Assembly (NCBI RefSeq): GCF_001975665.1
Contig: NZ_CP019419.1
Coordinates: forward strand, 2,463,501-2,527,500
DNA: 64,000 nucleotides
Origin: Polaribacter reichenbachii
GTDB taxonomy: Bacteria; Bacteroidota; Bacteroidia; Flavobacteriales; Flavobacteriaceae
Direction: 5' to 3'
The notes under the pieces are model-generated. The model made no database searches and was not told the DNA's origin. It saw only the letters and a list, made by a program, of their open reading frames with translations. The position numbers and the translations under genes were made by a program. Shown here piece by piece: positions 45,360-54,277 of this stretch (the stretch's first letter is position 1; every line of letters begins with the position of its first letter).

Positions 45360-46396
45360 ATGACTACAAAGAATCGCATAAAGCAAATAGCTCGTATTTT
45401 ATTTATTTTAGTTTCTATTTCATCACTTTTTTTTGTGCCTTGGATAATTGTAAAAGCTTGGATTATACCTTTACCAAACTCAATGCAAGAACAAGTAGAA
45501 GCAGTCACAAATTATGGTTTTGATGGAATGATTGTTTATGTTGATAAAGAAGGGACTCTACCAAAAACATACACAGCAGGTTGGCACGATAAACATAATA
45601 AAATTGCAGCAAAACCTGATGCTTTATTTAAGATAGCAAGTATAAGTAAGTTGTACAATGCAGTTGCAATTACCAAATTAGCAAGTAGCAAACAACTGTC
45701 TTTAGATGCTAGTTTGGCTAGTTTTTTCCTGAATTAAAAGATAGAATAGAATATGCAGACCAGATTACCTTAAGGATGTTGGTAGCACATAGAAGTGGAA
45801 TACCTAGTTTTACAAACACACCTAATTTTTGGAATAGAACCGATTTAAATAGAGAAAAATGTTTGGAATTAATTTTAGATCAGCCTGCAAATTTTAAACC
45901 AGATGAAGATTATGAGTATTCCAATACCAATTATTTATTAATTAATAACATCATTAGAAAAATAACAAATTCTAAGCATGAATTCGATTATTTTAAAGAA
46001 GTAATTTTAGATCCCTTAAAACTTAAAAACACCTATAAATCTATCAATGATATTAATATGGATGATTTAATGAGTGGTTATTATGTTGGGGTAGAAGAAG
46101 ATATTAAAACTGTAAATTATGATTGTATGATTGCTACAGCACAAGATGTTGGTATTTTTTTAAGAGCTTTAAATAACGGAACTTTATTTACAGAAATTGA
46201 GAAAGAAATTTACGATGGTTTGTATGAATATGAACATGGAGGATTAATTCCAGGTTATCAAAGTTTGGCAAAATATCATAAAGAATCAGATGCTGTAATT
46301 ATTCAATTTATGAATACTACAAAGTTTGATGGTTATGAATATAATTTAATGCAAATTTTTCATAACAGAATGGCAAAAATTGTAGATAAAAACTAG
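45360..46396 (+). pseudogene. Frameshifted beta-lactamase-fold serine hydrolase gene
   Basis: The first part (45360-45737) has a membrane anchor (about 10-30) and the active-site motif SISK in FKIASISKLYNA. The reading frame then breaks in a run of six T near 45722-45728 (one T too few), and the second part (to 46396) continues with LVAHRSGIP, YEYSNTNYLL (YSN motif) and HGGLIPG. One missing base would restore a normal protein of about 345 residues with all three motifs intact. It could be a recent mutation, slippage-based phase variation, or a homopolymer sequencing error. Confidence 0.8.
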
Positions 46397-46408
46397 TTAA
46401 TGAAAAAT

Positions 46409-47110
46409 TTATGCAAATTTTGCATTTAATCTATTTTTTAAATAAGTAGTATTTTTAAGACCTACTTTTCTTGCAGTTTCTTTAAGGCTAATTCTAGGGT
46501 TTTGAGAAATTATTTCTTGAGCAACATTTAACCTACATTCAATTAAAAGTTGATTTGGAGTTTGTCCAAAAATTGCTTTGGTTCTTCTTGTTAAGGTTTT
46601 TGTAGAAATTTCGAACTTTTCTGCCATAGACTCAACAGAAAAATTAAAGTTGTCTACATTATCATAAAGCAATTTTTCTAGGGTAGATTTAAAACCTTCG
46701 TATTGATCCTTAATTTTTATATCAAGATTGTTTTTAGAAGATAATACTGTTTTATGATAAACAATGGCCCTTTCTATTATGCTAATTAACTCTTCTTTAA
46801 AAAAGGGTTTGTAGAGGTAATTATCTATACCCAATCTTAACATTCGTTTCTTTTTATCTAAAGATTTTACAGCTGTAATAATTATGATAGGAAATTCATA
46901 ATGATTTTTTTTGATAGTAGAAACCAAATCAAAACCATCCATTTCTGGCATATTATAATCTGTAATTAATAAATCAATCTGTTCTTTCTCTATAATTGAT
47001 AAAGCTTCTTTAGCACTTTCTGCTTCTATAATCGTATAGTTATTTAAAATACTAGAAACATATACTCTAGAATTTTTAGAATCGTCTACAAGTAAAATTT
47101 TAATTTTCAT
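46409..47110 (-). CDS. Response regulator with AraC-type DNA-binding domain
   Basis: About 233 residues from the ATG at 47110; another ATG three codons upstream (47119) is possible. The receiver domain (about 1-120) has the acidic pair in LLVDDS, the phosphoacceptor Asp in LLITDYNMPEMDGF and the conserved Lys in LYKPF. The AraC-type helix-turn-helix (about 150-233) has MAEKFEISTKTLTRRTKAIFG and LKETARKVGLKNTTYLKN. No kinase gene is directly adjacent on this strand, but kinases lie at 48.2-53.4 kb. It is divergent from the small-RNA-like array. Confidence 0.88.
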   Translation of the reverse strand: MKIKILLVDDSKNSRVYVSSILNNYTIIEAESAKEALSIIEKEQIDLLITDYNMPEMDGFDLVSTIKKNHYEFPIIIITAVKSLDKKKRMLRLGIDNYLYKPFFKEELISIIERAIVYHKTVLSSKNNLDIKIKDQYEGFKSTLEKLLYDNVDNFNFSVESMAEKFEISTKTLTRRTKAIFGQTPNQLLIECRLNVAQEIISQNPRISLKETARKVGLKNTTYLKNRLNAKFA

Positions 47111-47119
47111 ACATATCAA

Positions 47120-47484
47120 TAATAAGATTTTAATGGAAATATTTATCTTATTAATTGGTGAAATTAACTTATTTGTCTCAAATAGATATTTTTGTGTCGT
47201 TATTAGTTAACTCCTTAACAGGAAAAGTAATAGTTATTTGCCAATTTTAAAATTATAATTAGATATAAAAAATGTAGAAAATGAAATTTATGGTTGATTT
47301 ATTTTTAAATTATAAACTATTCTGATTTTTATTGTTGTTAATCTATGATTTAGATAAAAGTTGATTTTTTTTGTATTAAAATTATTTTCTACTATAAAAT
47401 CTGTCATTTAAGGAAACTTAGTAAGAAAATGTGATTTCTTGTCTATAATGGTTGTTTTTTGTCGATAATAGTTCTATAAAGTTG
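47120..47484. other. Non-coding gap upstream of the small-RNA-like array
   Basis: AT-rich sequence between the divergent response regulator gene and the first small-RNA-like unit. No gene or clear repeat was seen except the stretch near 47441-47457 (ATAATGGTTGTTTTTT), which resembles segments before the second and third units (TTATGGTTAC near 47661, TTATGGTCGTTTTTT near 47860). The duplicated unit may therefore include upstream regulatory DNA. It must also contain the response regulator's promoter. Confidence 0.5.
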
Positions 47485-47515
47485 TTGATATTCATTGAGT
47501 TGTATCTTATTTTTG
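47485..47515 (+). promoter_or_regulatory. Promoter of small-RNA-like unit A
   Basis: TTG at 47485-47487 and TATTTTTG at 47508-47515, 20 nt apart, fit the Bacteroidota -33/-7 consensus. Predicted start near 47520. Confidence 0.55.
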
Positions 47516-47519
47516 TTGT

Positions 47520-47584
47520 ATAAATACGCTTTGGGGGAAGTGTATTTAATAAAAGAGCCAACTTTAATGTCGGTTCTTTTTTTT
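47520..47584 (+). ncRNA. Small-RNA-like unit A (hairpin plus intrinsic terminator)
   Basis: About 65 nt between a good promoter and a terminator, with no start codon frame of interest. TAAATACGCTT (47521-47531) pairs with AAGTGTATTTA (47538-47548), leaving a loop TGGGGG. A second stem pairs AAAGAGCC.AC with GT.GGTTCTTT and is followed by eight T. The G-rich loop and both stems recur in units B and C. No known RNA family was identified. Confidence 0.55.
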
Positions 47585-47712
47585 GTGATAAATGATGAAT
47601 ATCGAATATATTATTTTGTATTCTTTTTTAAAATGTCTGAAATTGATACTATTATGGCTGTTATGGTTACCCTAATAGTGTAATTTTTTTTTTAAAATAT
47701 TATCTTTACAGT

Positions 47713-47779
47713 GAATCTTTTTAAGGGGAAGATTGTTATGAAAAAGAATCTACGTTTTTATGTCGGTTCTTTTTTTTTT
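47713..47779 (+). ncRNA. Small-RNA-like unit B (hairpin plus intrinsic terminator)
   Basis: Second copy, about 193 nt after A. A weaker -7 box TATCTTTA lies at 47701-47708. AATCTT (47714-47719) pairs with AAGATT (47729-47734) around the loop TTTAAGGGG. The terminator stem (AAGAATCTAC with GTCGGTTCTT) ends in a run of ten T. Its outer stem differs from A and C in sequence while still pairing. Confidence 0.5.
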
Positions 47780-47878
47780 GTGTTGAAAAATTCATAATCT
47801 TTTTCTAAGTTTCTTAAAATATATCTTCTTTTTGTCTTGAATCGATATTATTTTGTCTGTTATGGTCGTTTTTTTACC

Positions 47879-47909
47879 TTTGAAATAAATGGAGATAAAC
47901 TTATATTTG
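47879..47909 (+). promoter_or_regulatory. Consensus promoter of small-RNA-like unit C
   Basis: TTTG at 47879-47882, a 19-nt spacer, then TATATTTG at 47902-47909: an exact match to the Bacteroidota promoter consensus. Predicted start near 47914. Confidence 0.7.
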
Positions 47910-47913
47910 CAGA

Positions 47914-47978
47914 GCAGACTTTGGGGGAAGACTGTACAAAAAAAGGAGTCAATGTTTTTATGTTGATTCTTTTTTTTT
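47914..47978 (+). ncRNA. Small-RNA-like unit C (hairpin plus intrinsic terminator)
   Basis: Third copy, about 65 nt. GCAG.CTT (47914-47921) pairs with AAG.CTGT (47928-47935) around the loop TGGGGG, as in A. The terminator stem (GGAGTCAA with TTGATTCT) is followed by nine T. From 47979 to the next gene at 48179 nothing further was recognised. Confidence 0.6.
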
Positions 47979-48178
47979 GGTCAAATTTTCATCAGTAGAT
48001 CTTTACTTTTTTTCAATACTACTCTAGCTCATACCTAAAAGTTTACGTCAATAGTTTTTAAGTTTATATCATTTTCAATTTAAAAAAACTGTTATATTTA
48101 TTGTCCGTAATTATTAAAAATAGTGCCCTAATTGGTTGTTCTAAAAAACTTATCTTTATATTAAATAAATTGTAATTG

Positions 48179-51100
48179 ATGAAAGAAGAATCCCATAATA
48201 GTATAAATGATAATTTAGAAGTAGTAAACAATTCTTTTATTGTAGGTATAGGAACATCCGCAGGTGGTTTACAAGCTTTAAAAACTTTTTTCGATAATTT
48301 ACCCGAAGATTTTAATCATGCAATTGTTATAGTACAACATCTTTCGCCAGATTACGAAAGTTTAATGGCAGAGTTACTTTCTAAAAACACAACTTTACCC
48401 ATACATGAAGTAAAAGAAGGAGTGGTAATTAAACCAGGTAATGTATATTTAATTCCACCTAAAAAAAATATGACCATTAGCAACTCTGTTTTATATTTAA
48501 CAGATAAGCCAAAAAGGTTCAATTTAAATTTTCCTATAGATATCTTTTTTAAATCTTTAGCAGAAGATCAGAAAGAAAATTCAATTGCTATCGTATTATC
48601 TGGAACTGGTTCTGATGGTACAAGAGGTATAAGAGCCATAAAAGAAATGGGAGGTATGATTATGGTTCAAAAACCATATGATGCTAAATTTGATGGTATG
48701 CCAAATAGTGCTATTGCAACAGGCTTAGTAGATTATATTTTACCAGTTTCAGATATATCTGCAGAGTTAGATAATTTTATCAAACACCCAAAACCATTTA
48801 ACACATTTGTAGAAAACGATAATTTTTTGTTTAATAAAGACTTTAATCAATTAATATCTTTAGTACATAAGAAAACTAATATCGATTTTTCTGATTATAA
48901 GTTGCCAACTTTAGTTAGGCGAGTTGTAAGAAGAATGAGTGTAAACAAGGCAAATACCATTAGAGATTATTTAAATTTTTCTTTAGGTAATGAAGATGAG
49001 CTTGAAATTTTATATAAAGAATTTTTAATTGGTGTAACTCGATTTTTTAGAGATAGAGATGCTTTTGAATATATAGAGAAAAAGATAATACCAGAGTTAT
49101 TTAAAAACAAAACACAGTTCGATAAAATTAAAATTTGGTCTGTAGGTTGTTCTTCTGGAGAGGAAGCTTATAGTATTGCTATTCTTCTAAAAGAATATAT
49201 GGAGGAGAATAATTTAGAATTAAATGTTAAGATTTTTGCAACAGACTTAGATAAACAAGTTATTAAGAAAGCTTATTTAGGTGCTTATGCAGAAAGTATT
49301 GTTGCAGATGTTTCTTTACATTATTTAAATAAATATTTTGTTAAGAAGGGAGATTTATATCACGTGATTCCAGAAATTAGGAAAATGATAATTTTCTCGC
49401 AGCATAATGTTGCTCAAGATCCTCCTTTTACAAAAATGGATTTAATAACCTGTAGAAACTTACTAATCTATTTACAACCAAATTTACAGAAAAAAATATT
49501 AGGTAGTTTCCATTACTCTTTAAAACCCAATAGATTTTTATTTTTAGGGCCAAGTGAGGCAATAGGTAACTTTTCTTCTTCTTTAAAAGTGTTATCTAGA
49601 AAATGGAGAATATACGAAAATGTAATTCCTACCAAAACTATGAATTTAGATTATTTTTCGAATAATTTAACAAATAAAGGATATCCATTACAACAAAAAG
49701 TGAATACAAAGTCAATTATAGATAGGCAGCTAGCAGAAACTTTATCGCATACGCTTTTAGAAGAAACTGGTGCAGCAAGTGCTTATGTAGATAAAGATTT
49801 TGAATTACTTAGTGCAGATGGAGAATTTAATAAGTTTTTTAAGTTTCCAGAAAAAAAGCTAAGATCTTTTAACATTTTTAAAATATTACCACAGCCAATT
49901 TCTCTAGCATTAAGCACTGCTTTAAGAAAGGCAGAAAAAGAATCTAAAAAGGTTATTTATAAAGATATTGCTGTAAATATAAATAACATTTTACAACATA
50001 TAACCTTAATTGTAAAGCCTGTTAAAACCTCGCCTACAAGTTTAGAACTAATTTATTTAATCATTTTTTTATCAGAAGTAAATGAAAATAAATTTAAAAC
50101 TTTAAATGATGATAAAACCTTATTAGAAAAAGGAAAGATATTAAGAAGCTCAGATAATGATAGATTAGCTTTATTAGAGCAAGAATTATTAGATACCAAA
50201 GCCAATTTACAGGCTATGGTAGAAGAAATTGAAACTTCTAATGAAGAGTTGCAGAGTACCAATGAAGAGCTGCAAAGTGTAAATGAAGAGCTACATACTG
50301 TAAACGCAGAATATCAAGAAAAAATAGAAGAGATTGCTACTATAAATTCTGATTTAGAAAATTTAATTACAAGTACAGATATTGGTACTATTTTTTTAGA
50401 TGAAAAATTAAACATTAGACGATTTACACCAGCAGTAAAAAAATTCTTTAATATTATCGATAATGATTTAGGAAGACCTATTTCTCACTTTAATTTAAGT
50501 TTTGGTAATATCGATAGAAATGTTTTTATAGATAATTTAAATGATGTATTAACTTTAGGTAAATCATTTCAAAGAGAAATTGTTTATAAAGATAAATGGT
50601 ATTTAAAACGAACCAATCCATTTTTAAATGCTTTAAATCAAATTAAAGGAGCTGTTGTTTCTTTTGTAGACAATACAGAACAAAAGAATTTAGGTAATGA
50701 AGTAGCAAGTAAAAATTATTTTCTTGAAAAAATAATAAATGTTACTCCTAATATCATTTATATATTTAATTCTGAAACTCTTTCAAATGAATTTGCGAAT
50801 GTACAATTAACAAATTATTTAGGTTATTCTGTAGAAGAAGTACAAGCATTAGGAGATAAAGTTTTTCCAACCATATTGCATCCAGAAGATTTAGAACTGG
50901 TAAAAAAACACCAAAAAAACTTAAAACACTCTAAAGAAGGAGAAATAATTGAACTCACTTATAGGTGTTTTGATAAAGAAGGTAATTTAAAATGGTTTTT
51001 ATCTAGAGATACTCTTTTTGAGAAAAACGAAAAAACTGGCGGAATAAAAATAATAGGAGTTGCTATAGATGTTACAGATCTAAAACAAGCTCAAGAAACG

Positions 51101-52201
51101 CTTAAAACTGCAAATCAAAGTTTAGAAGATGAAGTTAGTTTAAGAACAGAAAAACTTAGAATAACGGAAGATAAATACCATACGCTTTACGATAACGCTC
51201 CAGATATGTTTGTATCTGTAAATACAGACAGTAATATTATAGAGTGTAACCAAACCTTAGTAAACAAAACTGGTTTTACCAGAAAAGAAATTTTAGGAAT
51301 GTCTATATTAGATATTTATCATGAAGATTGTAAACAAGATGCAAAAGAAGCTTTCGATAAATTTATGAATACTGGTAAAGTAACTAATAAAGAATTAAAA
51401 ATTAGAAAGAAAGATGGTGGGCAAATAGATGTAAATTTAAATGTTGCGTCTATTAAAGATGATGAAGGTAATATTAAGTATAGTTCTTCTTCTTGGAGAG
51501 ATATTACTGAGTATAAAAATATTATGTCTGAACTAGAAGAATTAACATATGTAAGTACTCATGACATAAAAGCACCTATTAACAATATAAGTTCTTTTAT
51601 TAGTCTGTTAAAAGAAGATGATTCTATAAAAGATGAAAATTCTTTAGAAGCAATACATTGGATAGAAAGTAACGTAAACAACGCAAACAATACTTTAAAA
51701 AACTTAATTTCTGTTGCAAAAGCAAGAACATTAGTTTTAGATAAAATAGAAGATATTTCATTAGAAAAATCTTTTAAAGAGGTAATGTATTTACTAGAGA
51801 GTTTAATCGAAAAAAGCAAAGTAAAAGTAACTTATGATTTTTCTGAATGCGATAGCATTAAGTTTTCTGAAGTGCATCTTAAAAGTATGTTGCAGAATTT
51901 GTTAAATAATGCCATAAAATATCAATCAGAAGAAAGAGATTTAGAGGTTAATATTAGATCTTTTAAAAAGGAAGGTTACGATTGTATTTCTGTTGCAGAT
52001 AATGGTATTGGTATTAATTTAGAAGAACATAAAGATTTAGTTTTTGGTTTATTTAAAAGAGCAAGTGATGTTAAAGAAGGCAGTGGGTTGGCTTTGTATT
52101 TAATTAAAAAAATATTAGATAAAACCGGAGGAGAAATATCTGTTGAAAGTGAATTAGATAAAGGTGCTACGTTTACACTTTGTTTTAAACAAAATAATTA
52201 A
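48179..52201 (+). CDS. CheB-CheR-PAS hybrid sensor histidine kinase
   Basis: 1340 residues from ATG 48179, no membrane helix. Domains in order: CheB methylesterase (about 20-200; GTSAGG serine, VQHLSPD histidine, GTGSDG aspartate), CheR N- and C-terminal methyltransferase (about 220-480; VGCSSGEEAYS for S-adenosylmethionine), a coiled coil around 675-730 with repeated NEELQS, three PAS domains (about 735-850, 855-975, 1000-1115), HisKA with His1128 in STHDIKAP, and HATPase (about 1220-1340; NNAIKY, DNGIGI). It lacks a receiver domain, but a single-domain receiver follows directly. Such proteins link methylation-like chemistry to phosphorelay outside flagellar chemotaxis. The signal is unknown. 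Confidence 0.93.
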   Translation: MKEESHNSINDNLEVVNNSFIVGIGTSAGGLQALKTFFDNLPEDFNHAIVIVQHLSPDYESLMAELLSKNTTLPIHEVKEGVVIKPGNVYLIPPKKNMTISNSVLYLTDKPKRFNLNFPIDIFFKSLAEDQKENSIAIVLSGTGSDGTRGIRAIKEMGGMIMVQKPYDAKFDGMPNSAIATGLVDYILPVSDISAELDNFIKHPKPFNTFVENDNFLFNKDFNQLISLVHKKTNIDFSDYKLPTLVRRVVRRMSVNKANTIRDYLNFSLGNEDELEILYKEFLIGVTRFFRDRDAFEYIEKKIIPELFKNKTQFDKIKIWSVGCSSGEEAYSIAILLKEYMEENNLELNVKIFATDLDKQVIKKAYLGAYAESIVADVSLHYLNKYFVKKGDLYHVIPEIRKMIIFSQHNVAQDPPFTKMDLITCRNLLIYLQPNLQKKILGSFHYSLKPNRFLFLGPSEAIGNFSSSLKVLSRKWRIYENVIPTKTMNLDYFSNNLTNKGYPLQQKVNTKSIIDRQLAETLSHTLLEETGAASAYVDKDFELLSADGEFNKFFKFPEKKLRSFNIFKILPQPISLALSTALRKAEKESKKVIYKDIAVNINNILQHITLIVKPVKTSPTSLELIYLIIFLSEVNENKFKTLNDDKTLLEKGKILRSSDNDRLALLEQELLDTKANLQAMVEEIETSNEELQSTNEELQSVNEELHTVNAEYQEKIEEIATINSDLENLITSTDIGTIFLDEKLNIRRFTPAVKKFFNIIDNDLGRPISHFNLSFGNIDRNVFIDNLNDVLTLGKSFQREIVYKDKWYLKRTNPFLNALNQIKGAVVSFVDNTEQKNLGNEVASKNYFLEKIINVTPNIIYIFNSETLSNEFANVQLTNYLGYSVEEVQALGDKVFPTILHPEDLELVKKHQKNLKHSKEGEIIELTYRCFDKEGNLKWFLSRDTLFEKNEKTGGIKIIGVAIDVTDLKQAQETLKTANQSLEDEVSLRTEKLRITEDKYHTLYDNAPDMFVSVNTDSNIIECNQTLVNKTGFTRKEILGMSILDIYHEDCKQDAKEAFDKFMNTGKVTNKELKIRKKDGGQIDVNLNVASIKDDEGNIKYSSSSWRDITEYKNIMSELEELTYVSTHDIKAPINNISSFISLLKEDDSIKDENSLEAIHWIESNVNNANNTLKNLISVAKARTLVLDKIEDISLEKSFKEVMYLLESLIEKSKVKVTYDFSECDSIKFSEVHLKSMLQNLLNNAIKYQSEERDLEVNIRSFKKEGYDCISVADNGIGINLEEHKDLVFGLFKRASDVKEGSGLALYLIKKILDKTGGEISVESELDKGATFTLCFKQNN

Positions 52202-52211
52202 AATTATTGAT

Positions 52212-52625
52212 ATGAAATATAAATATAATGTAATGTTAATAGATGATGATTTTTCAACAAGTAGATTTCATCAAATTATTTTAGAAAGATTAAATACTAC
52301 AGAAAATATTATATTTAAAAGAAACGGCCAAGATGCTTTAGATTATTTTAAACGCGAAGGTATCTATGCAGAAAGTGAAGAAGGTTTAATAGATCCTGAT
52401 ATTGTTTTGGTCGATTTAAATATGCCTGTTATGAATGGTTTTCGATTTATTGAATTGTTTACCAAAACTGAAATCTTTAAAAATAAGAGTCCTAAAATTA
52501 TTGTGCTGTCTACATCTTTAATACCAGAAGAAAAAGAAAAAATTGAAGCAAATAATGATATTTATTTATTCTTAAATAAGCCATTAACCAAAGAAAAGGT
52601 AACAGAACTAATGTCAGATATTTAA
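52212..52625 (+). CDS. Single-domain response regulator
   Basis: 137 residues from ATG 52212; the longer frame running into the kinase gene is unlikely. Only a receiver domain: acidic pair in MLIDDDFS, phosphoacceptor Asp68 in LVDLNMPVMNGF, Thr/Ser in VLSTS and Lys in LNKPLTKE. No output domain, so it probably passes phosphate on or acts by binding. It starts 10 bp after the large kinase gene, its likely partner, and converges with the soluble kinase gene. Confidence 0.92.
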   Translation: MKYKYNVMLIDDDFSTSRFHQIILERLNTTENIIFKRNGQDALDYFKREGIYAESEEGLIDPDIVLVDLNMPVMNGFRFIELFTKTEIFKNKSPKIIVLSTSLIPEEKEKIEANNDIYLFLNKPLTKEKVTELMSDI

Positions 52626-52632
52626 GGTATTG

Positions 52633-53388
52633 TTATGCTTTTGGTAAAGTAAAAAAGAAAGTAGAACCTTTATTAATGGTAGATTCTAACCAGATTTTAC
52701 CCTTGTATAATTCTATAATTTTTTTGCAATCTGCTAATCCAATTCCAACACCTTCGTATTTTTCATCTCGATTTATGGTATAAAAAATATCAAAGATATT
52801 TTTAAAATGTACTTCTTCAATTCCAATGCCTTTATCAGAAATGCTGTACACATAATTTTCATCTTTAATTTCTGATTTTATTGTAATTTCTGGAGTTTCA
52901 TTTTCTTTCGAAAACTTCAATGCATTCTCTATTAAATGTAAAAAAAGTAAATGAATATCATTCTTATAGCAATAAAGTTGATGTTCTTTTAGGTTGATGT
53001 TAATTGTAGCATTACTTTCTTCTATTTTATCAGAAAGTACTTCTTTTACAGATTCAATAACATCAGCAATAACAATGTATTCATCTTTAGGATTATTACC
53101 AATTAAAGAATATTCTAAAAGCGATGTTATAAAACTTTTCATCTTAAAAGAAGATTTTTTAATAACAGTTAAGCATAAATTACCTAAATCATCTAGGTTT
53201 TTTCTACTATCTTCTAAAATACTTAAATAAGAAATAATGTTATTTATGGGCTGTTGTAAATCATGAGTAGCCAAATAAGAAAATTGTTTTAAATCTTTGT
53301 TTTGTCGATTTAAAGCAAAGTTTTCTTCTTTTAGCTTTTTATTGGCTAAAAGTAAATCTTCAATTTCCTTTATTTGATCTGTTTTCAA
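52633..53388 (-). CDS. Soluble sensor histidine kinase
   Basis: 251 residues: a short N-terminal coiled coil (about 5-35), HisKA with the phosphoacceptor in YLATHDLQQPINN, and a HATPase domain (about 140-250; NALKFS, DKGIGIEE, GVGIGLADCKKI). There is no membrane helix or sensor domain, so input probably comes from a partner protein. The H-box resembles that of the large kinase (THDIKAPINN). It converges with the single-domain regulator gene, 7 bp away, and is followed on the other side by hemJ. Confidence 0.9.
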   Translation of the reverse strand: MKTDQIKEIEDLLLANKKLKEENFALNRQNKDLKQFSYLATHDLQQPINNIISYLSILEDSRKNLDDLGNLCLTVIKKSSFKMKSFITSLLEYSLIGNNPKDEYIVIADVIESVKEVLSDKIEESNATININLKEHQLYCYKNDIHLLFLHLIENALKFSKENETPEITIKSEIKDENYVYSISDKGIGIEEVHFKNIFDIFYTINRDEKYEGVGIGLADCKKIIELYKGKIWLESTINKGSTFFFTLPKA

Positions 53389-53404
53389 CGGATAAATTTT
53401 AACA

Positions 53405-53983
53405 CTAATTATTCTCTTCTAAAACTTCTTTTTCTGCTTTGTCCCAAGATTTTTTTGCTCTAATTTTTTTGTATAATCGAATGCTTAACATCAATAAAAC
53501 TCCGAAAAGAATAATACCTACAACACCCCAAATCCAGTTTATAGCACTTTTTAAAGTTACTAAAAATACAATTGCAAAGAGAATAATGGTTGCAACTTCA
53601 TTCCAGATACGCAATTGTAATGCAGAATATTTAATAATATCGTTTTGTAATTGCTTGTAAATTCTTTGACAAGAATAATGATAAAAATACAAGGCGAATA
53701 CAAATGCTAGTTTTACATGCATCCAAGGTTCTGATAAATAATACGGACTTTGATAAAGCATCCAGAAAGCAAAAAAACTAGCTAATATAGCTGATGGCCA
53801 AGTAATAATGTACCACAAACGTTTGCTCATTAATTTATATTGTGTTTGTAAAATTTCTTTAGCAGGTTCTAATTTTTTTTCTGCTTCTATATGATAAATA
53901 AACAAACGAATAATGTAAAATAACCCAGCAAACCAGGTAACTACAAATATAATGTGTAATGCTTTTACGTAAAGGAAGTCCAT
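53405..53983 (-). CDS. hemJ: Protoporphyrinogen IX oxidase HemJ
   Basis: 192-residue membrane protein with four to five helices. The N-terminal helix KALHIIFVVTWFAGLFYIIRLFIY carries the conserved His of the UPF0093/HemJ family, and WMHVKLAFVFALYFYH carries further conserved residues. It oxidises protoporphyrinogen IX to protoporphyrin IX, the step before iron insertion, using a quinone-linked haem cofactor. Its position next to hemH and the other hem genes supports the assignment. The gap upstream holds heptanucleotide repeats. Confidence 0.88.
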   Translation of the reverse strand: MDFLYVKALHIIFVVTWFAGLFYIIRLFIYHIEAEKKLEPAKEILQTQYKLMSKRLWYIITWPSAILASFFAFWMLYQSPYYLSEPWMHVKLAFVFALYFYHYSCQRIYKQLQNDIIKYSALQLRIWNEVATIILFAIVFLVTLKSAINWIWGVVGIILFGVLLMLSIRLYKKIRAKKSWDKAEKEVLEENN

Positions 53984-54009
53984 AGATTTGTGTTAAGTTT
54001 TAAAGTTTC

Positions 54010-54058
54010 AAAGTTCAAAGTTCAAAGTTCAAAGTTCAAAGTTCAAGTTTCAAAGTTC
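54010..54058. repeat. AAAGTTC heptanucleotide tandem repeat
   Basis: Five perfect copies of AAAGTTC (54010-54044), then degenerate copies to about 54058, between hemJ and hemH. A degenerate relative (AAGTTT/TTTCAAAA) lies upstream of hemH near 55290-55340. Confidence 0.9.
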
Positions 54059-54128
54059 AGTATTCAGTGTTTTGTGCCGTAAAAAGAGTTGTTTTTTTAC
54101 TTTTATTTTCGCTGAAAAATTTAATTTT

Positions 54129-54277
54129 GCTAACTGCTAACTGCTAACTGCTAACTGCTAACTGCTAACTGCTAACTGCTAACTGCTAACTGCTAACTGC
54201 TAACTGCTAACTGCTAACTGCTAACTGCTAACTGCTAACTGCTAACTGCTAACTGCTAACTGCTAACTGCTAACTGC
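54129..54277. repeat. GCTAACT heptanucleotide array, about 21 copies
   Basis: 149 bp of uninterrupted GCTAACT. Its right end lies inside hemH: on the minus strand the array reads GCA GTT AGC AGT TAG and supplies the last residues (AVSS) and the stop codon. Confidence 0.97.

Noticed and set aside
47495..47683. Open frame of 62 codons across small-RNA-like unit A
   Set aside because: It crosses a strong terminator, has no family resemblance and overlaps the structured element.
52164..52211. Upstream extension of the single-domain response regulator into the kinase gene
   Set aside because: The receiver fold starts after ATG 52212; the extension only reads the end of the kinase gene in another frame.
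54129..54277. CRISPR array
   Set aside because: The unit is 7 bp without spacers, so this is a simple tandem repeat.
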